From positions 1,550,001 to 1,614,000 of the forward strand of contig OY970196.1 in assembly GCA_963708205.1 (NCBI GenBank): a stretch of DNA of 64,000 bases, read 5' to 3'. Shown piece after piece: positions 43,688-50,535 of the stretch; position 1 is the first letter of the stretch; every line of letters begins with the position of its first letter. The notes beneath the pieces were generated by a model, which was given only the letters and a program-made list of their open reading frames with translations, had not been told where the DNA came from and did not search any database. A program made the position numbers and the translations under genes. The stretch is from CAVYTF01 sp963708205. Lineage in GTDB: Bacteria; Bacteroidota; Bacteroidia; Chitinophagales; Chitinophagaceae.

Positions 43688-43763
43688 AATGCCGGAATCG
43701 AACCGGCAAAACACATGTCGCAATGACACAAACAAAAGCCACACCAATGGTTTTTATTTTTAT
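43684..43763 (-). tRNA. Degenerate tRNA-like element
   Basis: On the minus strand GCCGG-TTCGATT-CCGGC is a perfect T arm. Acceptor halves ATAAAAA/ATTTTAT pair over 6 of 7 positions, and a weak D arm is present. The anticodon arm is odd: TGTC/GACA closes a 5-nt loop ATTGC, or a 7-nt loop without U33. It may be a decayed tRNA or a tRNA mimic; no amino acid identity is assigned. Confidence 0.35.
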
Positions 43764-43839
43764 CCTTAAATTATTTTGAAAGACGAAGTTAGGATTTACT
43801 GTCCTTTGATGTGCGGACACATGCCACGATTTTTGCAGC

Positions 43840-44466
43840 ATGGAATTAATAACACGCTGGCTCAAGGGTAATAGAAATTTTATTATCGGCAAAAGTTTAT
43901 ATGCATCATTCGGCAAGGATGAAGCATTAAAAAAATTATTTAACCAGGGCGAAACGCCATTCAGCAAAGCAAAGCTTGCAACCGCATTAGAGGCGATTTT
44001 AAACACACAATCTTCTTTTCAACCACATACTTCAACGGACAGTTTTAAAGCGATGCCCGGCAGCAATGATTCTGTATTGCAGGCAATTCAAAACGCCTGG
44101 AAAGAAAAATATGCAAAGATGAATTTGCTGCGGCACGAGTTGGACAAATATGAAAAAAGAAATGACTGGGAAGCTGTCGCGAAATGTAAAACAATGGTGA
44201 AAGAAATTTTAGAACTCGAGCAGGAAGTAAATCAATTGTGGGACAAGCGTGATGAATATTTGGAGAACGGCAAATTGCCTGGTGTGAAAGAAAATGAGTT
44301 TGTAATTCCGGAAGATCCTGTGAAGCTTGGGAAATTAATTGAATCATTAAAGAAAAATATTCGCAGGAATAAACTGAAGGCAAAAGAAAATCCGAACCGT
44401 GCTGAATATGCTGCATTGGTGAAAGATTATGAAAGCCGCTTGCAGGAAATACTTAATAAAAAATAA
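43840..44466 (+). CDS. Conserved helical protein upstream of terminase
   Basis: The 208-aa protein begins MELITRWLKGNRNFIIGKSLYASFGKDEALKKLF, an opening recurrent in Bacteroidota prophages. From about 85 to the end it is a coiled coil (LLRHELDKYEKRNDWEAVAK). An ACTGTCCTTT motif lies 42 nt upstream. It opens the packaging transcript and may be an assembly factor. Confidence 0.5.
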   Translation: MELITRWLKGNRNFIIGKSLYASFGKDEALKKLFNQGETPFSKAKLATALEAILNTQSSFQPHTSTDSFKAMPGSNDSVLQAIQNAWKEKYAKMNLLRHELDKYEKRNDWEAVAKCKTMVKEILELEQEVNQLWDKRDEYLENGKLPGVKENEFVIPEDPVKLGKLIESLKKNIRRNKLKAKENPNRAEYAALVKDYESRLQEILNKK

Positions 44467-44475
44467 ATTTTTAAA

Positions 44476-44718
44476 ATGGGAAAGCCAGAAATTGAAGAAA
44501 AGATAAAATCTATCAAATCAAAAAGAAAACAAACTATCTGGTGTATTAAGTATATAAATAAAATCGCTGTTGAATATAATTGGAGCGAAGAAACTACACA
44601 AGAATTGTCTTCAAAGTTTACAGCGAAAATTGATGATCTTGATAAAGTAATGGAACAATTTTCTGATACTTGGTTAAGGGATCTTATTTATGAAAATAAC
44701 TCAATTGTTAGTGACTAA
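44476..44718 (+). CDS. Hypothetical protein, 80 aa
   Basis: Charged and helical (IEEKIKSIKSKRKQTIWCIKYIN), with no recognised motif. It lies 9 nt after the previous gene and 9 nt before the PLD-like gene, so it is in the same operon. Confidence 0.5.
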   Translation: MGKPEIEEKIKSIKSKRKQTIWCIKYINKIAVEYNWSEETTQELSSKFTAKIDDLDKVMEQFSDTWLRDLIYENNSIVSD

Positions 44719-44727
44719 TACAATCAG

Positions 44728-45297
44728 ATGATGAAGAAGATTGATTTCAACAGATATGTAACACTAAAAGAAAAACCTGTTGGCGGTGGAGTGATCAGCG
44801 GCAACATGAAAGAAGTGATGAGTGAAAATATGCAGTTAAGATCTGTTGTAAAATTGATAGAACCCGGTGCAACAATTTATTGGGTGAGCAATAACGACTG
44901 GAGCATGCATGAGTTGTTACTGGAAATTTTAAACATCACCGGTGAAGCTGAAGTTTATATCAGCAGTTATGCAATGAGTGAAACACCTGCACGCATTTTA
45001 TCACAACTAAAAAGTACCGGCATGATAACAAAACTGCACAGTGTTCTGGATAACAGAATTGACGTAAGGACCGCAGGAAGTTACCAGTTAATGAAAGCGA
45101 TATCTGATGAATTGGTTTTGGTTGATACACATGCTAAGGTTACTGTTGTACAAAATAAAAACTGGAATGTTGCAGTGATTGGATCTGCAAACTATACCGA
45201 GAATAAAAGATATGAAGCCGGCGTAGTAACATTGAACGAAGAAGCTGTGAACCTGCAGTTATTGTGGATGCAAAAAGCTTTGCGCGATGGAGTTTGA
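44728..45297 (+). CDS. Phospholipase D-like domain protein
   Basis: The 189-aa protein has one HKD-type half-site. HAKVTVVQN (H-x-K, about 135-143) is followed by VIGSANYTENKRYEAG (GSAN and E, about 151-166). Single-motif PLD proteins act as dimers, often as nucleases. The usual Asp of HxKxxxxD is not obvious (Gln at that place). It lies between small helical genes and terminase, suggesting a role in packaging or DNA processing. Overlaps the next gene by 11 nt. Confidence 0.65.
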   Translation: MMKKIDFNRYVTLKEKPVGGGVISGNMKEVMSENMQLRSVVKLIEPGATIYWVSNNDWSMHELLLEILNITGEAEVYISSYAMSETPARILSQLKSTGMITKLHSVLDNRIDVRTAGSYQLMKAISDELVLVDTHAKVTVVQNKNWNVAVIGSANYTENKRYEAGVVTLNEEAVNLQLLWMQKALRDGV

Positions 45298-45592
45298 TAA
45301 TGATATTTTAGAAGAAATTACCAGGCTTGGCGCAGCGGCGTACAACCCGCGCCAGACTGCGTTTGCGCTGGGTTTGACGCCTGATGCATTCGCAAAGTAC
45401 ATGCAGGATGAAACACATCCAGCCTGTATTGCTTACTACAAAGGATTTTACAGCAGCGAATTAACGATTCGGGAAGGTGTGTTTCAACTGGCTCGCTCCG
45501 GCAGCTCACCAGCTCAAACACTGGCATTGAAAATTTTTGATGATACAAGAAAGTTTATAAAAAAAGATGGAGACGAAGCGGCTGAGATATAG
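45287..45592 (+). CDS. Terminase small subunit-like HTH protein
   Basis: The 101-aa protein has a central helix-turn-helix: GAAAYNPRQTAFALGLTPDAFAKYMQDE. Then EGVFQLARSGSSPAQTLALKIFDD follows, a pattern of small terminase DNA-binding domains. Three consecutive coupled genes (45287, 45567, 46099) form the packaging unit. Which of the first two is the true small subunit is unclear. Confidence 0.5.
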   Translation: MEFDNDILEEITRLGAAAYNPRQTAFALGLTPDAFAKYMQDETHPACIAYYKGFYSSELTIREGVFQLARSGSSPAQTLALKIFDDTRKFIKKDGDEAAEI

Positions 45593-46112
45593 TGATGACA
45601 ATCGCGAAGAAATTCTTGCTTTCCTGGAATCCGGAGGAAGCGATACTGTTATTGAATTAACAGACAAGCAAAAAGAATTGCTCGATCGATGGAAATTTGC
45701 TGATGAAAAAATTCGTGAGCAAAAATATAAGCGATATCAGATTGCAGAATTTATCATGGCTGCAAAAAATGTATCAAGGGATACTGCAATGCGTGACATC
45801 GTTAATGCTGAGTATGTTTTTTCTTCATCGTTTCCATTAAACAAAAAATATTTAATCGGTCAGCGCATAGAATTTTTACAAAAGAAAATCAATGATGCTT
45901 ACACTGATAACGATAGATTGAATGCTGCATTATTAGAGAAACAATTGTGTAAGTATATAGAGATGTATCCTGAGTTTAAAGCGCCGCAATCGCCAAAGAC
46001 AATCATCTATAAATTTCAACAAAATAATTTCATCAACAATCAAACAGTTGCTGATGCTGATGCAAAAGCTGAAACTGTTATAAAACGCCTGGAAGCAAAT
46101 GAAGACTTCTGA
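45567..46112 (+). CDS. Terminase small subunit candidate
   Basis: The 181-aa protein overlaps the previous gene by 26 nt and the large subunit by 14 nt. It contains KYKRYQIAEFIMAAKNVSRDTAMRDIVNAEYVF, a helix-turn-helix-like segment that may recognise packaging sites. Further helices that could oligomerise follow (ALLEKQLCKYIEMYPEF). Tight coupling to terL supports the assignment. Confidence 0.55.
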   Translation: METKRLRYSDDNREEILAFLESGGSDTVIELTDKQKELLDRWKFADEKIREQKYKRYQIAEFIMAAKNVSRDTAMRDIVNAEYVFSSSFPLNKKYLIGQRIEFLQKKINDAYTDNDRLNAALLEKQLCKYIEMYPEFKAPQSPKTIIYKFQQNNFINNQTVADADAKAETVIKRLEANEDF

Positions 46113-47673
46113 TAGCATAGAAGTTGAATTGCTGCCAACGCAAGCAGACATCATCACTGTTAATGCGAATACTACTTATTGTTTGTGGCCGCGTGCCGGT
46201 GGCAAAACAAGTGGCGGCATTGGACCGAGAATACAACGACTTAGTGAAGTGATGCCGCGAAGTCAGATCTTAATTGTAAGTGATACATATGAGCGTTTAG
46301 AAAATCGTGTAATTCCTAACATTATAAATTTTCTAAGCGAGAATTTGGGATTGATTGAAGATATCGATTTCGTAAAATATAAAAAGTCTCCTGATCATTG
46401 GACAAAGCCATTTATTCCGTTGGATAAATTTGGCAGGGTGATTTCATTTTCAACAGGTATAGCATTGTGTTTGGTTAGTTTAAGTGTTGAGGGATCTGCA
46501 AATGCATTCAATGCACAGGCAGCAATAATTGATGAAGCAAAATTTTGCAAAGAAGAAAAAATAAATACTGAAGTTATCCCGGCATTACGAGGTCAAGAAA
46601 AAAGATTTGGTCACTTGCCTGAGTATTTAAGCAAATGGTTTTTTACAGATAAATATGGAGCAAACATTAAATGGCTTTTGCGTAAAAAAAAGTTAGTTGA
46701 TAAAGAAGCTGTTGAAATTGTAGTGACTTTACAAAATGAAATTTACCGGTTAGAAAATGAGATGGATAAATACACAAGCAACACTACATTAATTGCATAC
46801 AAACAAAAGATATTTTCTTACAAACAAAAGATCGATCGCATCAGGAAACATTTGATTTATGTAAGTGAAATGCCTGCCTATGAAAACAAACAGATTGTTG
46901 GAGATTTTTATTTCAAGTCTCAAAAAAGAACCTGTACCAAGTATGAATATGATGTTGCTATTTTAAATAAAGATCCTGATAAAGTTGAGCATACATTTTA
47001 TCCAACATTTTCTAAGAATAATTTATACAGAAGCAATAAAGATTATGATCCTATGGCGCCATTCTTTGGTGCGATGGATTATAACTTTAGAATTTCGCCA
47101 TTGCCTGTGGCACAGGTTGGAGGGTCACCCTCCTTTTTGTATAAGACAGTTCGTATAGTTAATTACTTCTATGAACTTTATCCAAATGGAATAGAAGATA
47201 CTGTGAAAGCGTTTTGCAAGTATTATGAAACTCATGGTAAAAAAGTTTTTCACTACATTTTTGATCATACAGCGATTGGTCGCAACCCAATGAAGACTAC
47301 ATTCAAAGATGAAGTGATTGCTACATTCAAAGCCTGTGGTTGGCAAGTGTACGAACACTATATCGGAGAAGCTCCGGAGCACGAAAGCAAGTTTGAAAAA
47401 ATTAAAGCTTGGTTATTGAACAATGGAGAATTTGCAGTGCGTGTCAATGAAGATAAATGCGACCAATTAATAAGCAGTATTGGACAAACACCAGCAATGA
47501 TTGTTTCCGGAGTTACTAAAAAAGATAAGCGCACCGAGAAAGATCCAAATTTTCCTGCCGAAGACAGCACGCATGGTCCTGATGCATTTGATCAATTATT
47601 AATTGCATTCTTCGAATGGGATTTGTTAAATGCACAAGGGGATGATTTTGCTATACCCATAAGGGTAGGCTGA
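46099..47673 (+). CDS. Terminase large subunit
   Basis: This is the 524-aa DNA packaging ATPase-nuclease. The Walker A-like WPRAGGKTSGG (about 30-40) and Walker B AAIIDEAKF (about 140-148) are clear. The C-terminal RNase H-like nuclease includes FGAMDYNFRISPL with its first Asp, HYIFDHTAIG, and a final HGPDAFDQLLIAFF with the last Asp. A charged helical insert (about 198-255, with repeated YKQKI units) separates the two domains. Gene order with terminase last in the late region is uncommon. Confidence 0.88.
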   Translation: MKTSDSIEVELLPTQADIITVNANTTYCLWPRAGGKTSGGIGPRIQRLSEVMPRSQILIVSDTYERLENRVIPNIINFLSENLGLIEDIDFVKYKKSPDHWTKPFIPLDKFGRVISFSTGIALCLVSLSVEGSANAFNAQAAIIDEAKFCKEEKINTEVIPALRGQEKRFGHLPEYLSKWFFTDKYGANIKWLLRKKKLVDKEAVEIVVTLQNEIYRLENEMDKYTSNTTLIAYKQKIFSYKQKIDRIRKHLIYVSEMPAYENKQIVGDFYFKSQKRTCTKYEYDVAILNKDPDKVEHTFYPTFSKNNLYRSNKDYDPMAPFFGAMDYNFRISPLPVAQVGGSPSFLYKTVRIVNYFYELYPNGIEDTVKAFCKYYETHGKKVFHYIFDHTAIGRNPMKTTFKDEVIATFKACGWQVYEHYIGEAPEHESKFEKIKAWLLNNGEFAVRVNEDKCDQLISSIGQTPAMIVSGVTKKDKRTEKDPNFPAEDSTHGPDAFDQLLIAFFEWDLLNAQGDDFAIPIRVG

Positions 47674-48023
47674 TGGCGCGCCGCGCAAAAAGCGGCGCAA
47701 TGTTTTAAGTGTCCGCTCTCCAAAATTTTAATTTCTTATTTATTAATAGCGTTTAAAAAGATGTGCACTTTCATATATCTTTAAAAATCAGGTGTCCGCT
47801 CGCGGACGCGATAGGTCTCGCGGGGGGGCATAACAAAAAAACCTTTTTTTGTTTTATCATTTTTGAGCTGAAAACCTTATAAACATTGAATTGTTTCAAT
47901 AAAAAATCATACAAAATATTTCAAAAAAAGTAGTAAAAATATTTGGTGCTTTCAAATGCTTTTCGTAACTTGAATGCAATTCAAAAAGGTGAGACACACC
48001 TATCAAAAACTGCAAAATTTCAT
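47674..48023. other. Non-coding region after terminase with hairpins and repeats
   Basis: Directly after the stop is a GC hairpin, GCGCCGC/GCGGCGC (47678-47698). It is followed by two direct copies of TGTCCGCTC (47710-47718 and 47793-47801). The second is part of the perfect hairpin GTCCGC-TC-GCGGAC (47794-47807). A run of seven Gs (about 47822-47828) follows, then very AT-rich sequence. I see no gene. It could hold a packaging site or the promoter for the accessory block. Confidence 0.45.
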
Positions 48024-48416
48024 ATGTCACAAAACGGAACACTTAACGGTAATGCCAAAAATGGAGCAGCTGTTAAAAACGACAAACCACAGGTAAACAC
48101 AGTTAGCACTTTAACTGTGAAAAATGAAAATCCCTCAACAGAAACACAGGAACAAAAACCACTTGAGGACAGAATTTTAAAAGTTCAGGTTTTATCAGAC
48201 CTTGTAGAACGCAGGGAAAAACTGAAAGACACTTTTAAAAAATTACAGTCTTTTAAAATCTCCACAGACGGCAGCCGCGACCTGCTAAAAATTACGGACA
48301 GTAAAGGCAATGACTTTTCTACATCAAATACATCTGCAATAAAAGATGTAGTAGAAAGCCTTAAAGTTTCTATTCAAAAACAAATAACAGAAACAGAAGC
48401 ACAGATTATTTTATAA
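48024..48416 (+). CDS. Accessory-region hypothetical protein
   Basis: I chose ATG 48024 (130 aa, MSQNGTLNGNAKNGAAVKND..); longer frames need TTG at 47943. The N-terminal half is disordered. The C-terminal half, LVERREKLKDTFKKLQSFKI..., resembles a small conserved protein of Bacteroidota plasmids and conjugative elements with unknown role. It opens a three-gene block with an ArdC-like protein and looks like imported cargo. Confidence 0.55.
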   Translation: MSQNGTLNGNAKNGAAVKNDKPQVNTVSTLTVKNENPSTETQEQKPLEDRILKVQVLSDLVERREKLKDTFKKLQSFKISTDGSRDLLKITDSKGNDFSTSNTSAIKDVVESLKVSIQKQITETEAQIIL

Positions 48417-48428
48417 TCTGTAATTGAT

Positions 48429-48460
48429 AAGCCTTGCAGTAAAACTGCAGGGCTTTCTTT
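48429..48460 (+). terminator. Rho-independent terminator
   Basis: AAGCCTTGCAGT-AAA-ACTGCAGGGCTT is a 12-bp stem followed by TCTTTC. It ends the preceding accessory gene. Confidence 0.75.
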
Positions 48461-48494
48461 CATTTTATTAATTCAAAGAAACAACAGACAGGAT

Positions 48495-48701
48495 ATGACA
48501 CACAAGCAAGAATGCATTGCGCATTGTAAAGATGTATTAGAACAAAGACAACTTTCTAAATATTTCAATCAAAAGGACTTTGAACACATCTATAAAAAGT
48601 TTTCAGGATGCAATGGCAATGCCTATAACGTAGCATTAAACGCAGCAGATTTTATAATTATTAACGCAAAATTTCAAAACGATGAAACAGGAAACGATTG
48701 A
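48495..48701 (+). CDS. Accessory-region hypothetical protein, 68 aa
   Basis: Begins MTHKQECIAHCKDVLEQRQL; helical, no known family. It overlaps the ArdC-like gene by 20 nt, so the two are co-translated. Small partners in this position occur in Bacteroidota mobile elements. Confidence 0.5.
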   Translation: MTHKQECIAHCKDVLEQRQLSKYFNQKDFEHIYKKFSGCNGNAYNVALNAADFIIINAKFQNDETGND

Positions 48702-49026
48702 CAAAAGAAACGCTTTAAAAGAATTAAGCAAAGCAGCTGCCGAATTTGTGGCAGAAGAAAAAGCAGGAAGTATAAATGACGGTTTAGCGCTCATTTATAA
48801 CATGCAGGGACACACAGAAATAAAAAGTTTTCGTGCATGGATTAAGGAAGGATATGTGGTTAAGAAAGGTGAAAAAGCTTTATTGCTTTGGGGCGAACCT
48901 TTGAAAGCACTTAACCAAGAAAAGAAAACTGGTGATGAAAAAGATGAGTATAAATTTTTCCCGCTTGCATTTGTTTTCTCAAACAAACAGGTAGAACCTT
49001 TGGAGACAAAGGAACACAGAAAATAA
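48682..49026 (+). CDS. ArdC-like antirestriction/ssDNA-binding protein
   Basis: The 114-aa protein has the N-terminal ArdC pattern: SFRAWIKEGYVVKKGEKALLLWGEP followed by EYKFFPLAFVFSNKQVE. ArdC N-domains bind single-stranded DNA and protect incoming DNA from restriction. The metalloprotease half of full ArdC is absent, so this is the short form. Its placement between terminase and integrase fits an early-expressed establishment gene. Confidence 0.7.
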   Translation: MKQETIDKRNALKELSKAAAEFVAEEKAGSINDGLALIYNMQGHTEIKSFRAWIKEGYVVKKGEKALLLWGEPLKALNQEKKTGDEKDEYKFFPLAFVFSNKQVEPLETKEHRK

Positions 49027-49035
49027 AACCTTTAC

Positions 49036-49068
49036 AGTAGTTGCAATCGTGCAACTACTTTCTTTTTT
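49036..49068 (+). terminator. Bidirectional terminator between ArdC-like gene and integrase
   Basis: AGTAGTTGCA-ATCG-TGCAACTACT is followed by TTCTTTTTT. TACTTTCTTTTTTGC can also pair with GCAAAAAGAAAGTA (49096-49109), giving a longer alternative hairpin that would also stop transcripts from the integrase side. Confidence 0.75.
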
Positions 49069-49118
49069 GCTCCGCTTCATTTTATTACGCTCCGCAAAAA
49101 GAAAGTAGCAAAGAAAAA

Positions 49119-50381
49119 TTATAGGATTGAAAATTTTATTTTATCAGTGTCAATAAAGTAAGCGCCGAGCTTGCGATTATATTGCTCTGTCATTCCGCTG
49201 CTTCCATGCCTGTTCTGCATTTGCTGCCATTTTAAATCAGCGGATCCTTTATTGTTTATTAAATAATCTATGTTGCCTGTGTGCTTTAAAGCATACAGGT
49301 TTTTATTTATTCCTAAATCTTTTACAACATACCGCAGCCACATTTTATAAGGCCACCGGCAGCCGATCGGAATCTTTCCAGGAAGAAAATTTTCTGAAAA
49401 AATATAATCATCCTGATTGCTGTAACCCTGCAAATGATTTAATAAAATTTCTTTCAATGGCGGCACGAGCTGCACAAAAGAATTTTTATTATTCTTCGTT
49501 ATATTTTTTTTCAGCCTTATAAAATTTTGATCGAGATCTATATCAGAAATCTTTAGCCTGGTAATCTCAATTGGTCTTATCCATGCATAAAAAATGAATG
49601 CTAAAAATGTGATGTAATGTTTATCTTTTGTTTTAATTTTTTCAAAGATGATCTTCATTTCATGTGATGTCAGTGGTTCAAAAATATCTTTATCATCTCT
49701 CGTGTGAAGTTCATTTTTTATCCTTGTAATTTTTCTGAAAGGATTATCGAGCACTATTTTTTTTGCAACTGCAGTTTCCCAAAAAAGTGCCATGTGTGTT
49801 AAAGTGCCATTGATTGTTTTCTTTGAAAGTTTTTTGTCTATCATGTATTGCTTATAGGCTTCGCAATAATTCATATCAAAATCAACAAGGCGCATATTTT
49901 CTAACTTTTCTTCGCACAAGAATTGTTCAAACCTGTTGCGCATTGTGGCATAAGTATTTCGGGTATGTTTAGATCTGTTGTATGATAAATCAGTAATAAG
50001 TTTTTTGAAAATAAAAGATAAATGGTCCTGTTGAGCTGACAATCTTTTTGCATTGAATGGATTGAAACCGCCTTTTAGTTTATGGTTTATGAATTTAATA
50101 ATTTCATTCGCATACATTTTTTGTTCCGTCTCATTCTGAATACGATTCAAGTCGAAATATTCTTTGAATCGATGGAACTTACTGGTTAGCGGATTCTTGT
50201 AGAAGTAAAAAATATAAGAGTATTTAGGACCCTTATAAAAGGCTGCAGGTTTATAACTTTTAAATGATAACATAGATTCAGAATTAAGTTTTCTGAATTC
50301 ATTATATAGGATGTTATCTTTTTTTTCTGGACGTGTTTGTGGACGTGCAGAATTTAAACCTTTGAAACCCTTGCTGTGCAA
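49119..50381 (-). CDS. Tyrosine recombinase (prophage integrase)
   Basis: The 420-aa integrase has the three expected parts: an AP2-like/arm-binding N-terminus, a SAM-like core-binding domain (about 125-220) and a catalytic domain. Catalytic residues seen are Arg in WIRPIEITRL (about 268), Lys in RLKKNITKN, a box II of YALKHTG (about 365) in place of HxxR, and the nucleophile Tyr in MTEQYNRKL (about 402). The longest frame starts with TTG at 50381, 10 nt from the attachment core; a later ATG is possible. The gene reads away from tRNA-Glu, into the prophage. It must carry out integration at 50391-50412. Confidence 0.9.
   Translation of the reverse strand: MHSKGFKGLNSARPQTRPEKKDNILYNEFRKLNSESMLSFKSYKPAAFYKGPKYSYIFYFYKNPLTSKFHRFKEYFDLNRIQNETEQKMYANEIIKFINHKLKGGFNPFNAKRLSAQQDHLSFIFKKLITDLSYNRSKHTRNTYATMRNRFEQFLCEEKLENMRLVDFDMNYCEAYKQYMIDKKLSKKTINGTLTHMALFWETAVAKKIVLDNPFRKITRIKNELHTRDDKDIFEPLTSHEMKIIFEKIKTKDKHYITFLAFIFYAWIRPIEITRLKISDIDLDQNFIRLKKNITKNNKNSFVQLVPPLKEILLNHLQGYSNQDDYIFSENFLPGKIPIGCRWPYKMWLRYVVKDLGINKNLYALKHTGNIDYLINNKGSADLKWQQMQNRHGSSGMTEQYNRKLGAYFIDTDKIKFSIL
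50309..50345. repeat. Right copy of terminal repeat, candidate integrase arm site
   Basis: Nearly identical to 6234-6271 and in the same orientation: GGATGTTAT, an AT-rich tract, then TGGACGTGTTTGTGGACG. It lies 46 bp from the right core and inside the 5' end of the integrase gene, so occupancy could also autoregulate integrase. Confidence 0.5.
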
Positions 50382-50390
50382 GCGTTTCTG

Positions 50391-50412
50391 TGTAGAGCGT
50401 ACGGGAATCGAA
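50391..50412. repeat. Prophage attachment core, right (attR)
   Basis: This is the second copy of the 22-bp core. It covers the last 20 nt of tRNA-Glu plus 2 nt beyond, so the tRNA remains intact after integration. Confidence 0.93.
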
Positions 50413-50464
50413 CCCGTGATTCCTCCGTGAAAGGGAGGTGTCTTAACCCCTTGACCAACGCTCC
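50393..50464 (-). tRNA. tRNA-Glu (TTC), integration target
   Basis: The 72-nt cloverleaf has acceptor GGAGCGT/ACGCTCT, D arm GTCA..AGAC, anticodon arm CCTCC-CTTTCAC-GGAGG with anticodon TTC, and T arm ACGGG-TTCGATT-CCCGT. CCA is not encoded. The terminal pair is G1-U72. The prophage replaced and rebuilt its 3' end. Confidence 0.93.
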
Positions 50465-50535
50465 GTTTTATTTTTTTCGGATTGCAAAAATACTCTCATC
50501 AGATTGATACACCAAAACATTCTGCTTAATGAACT

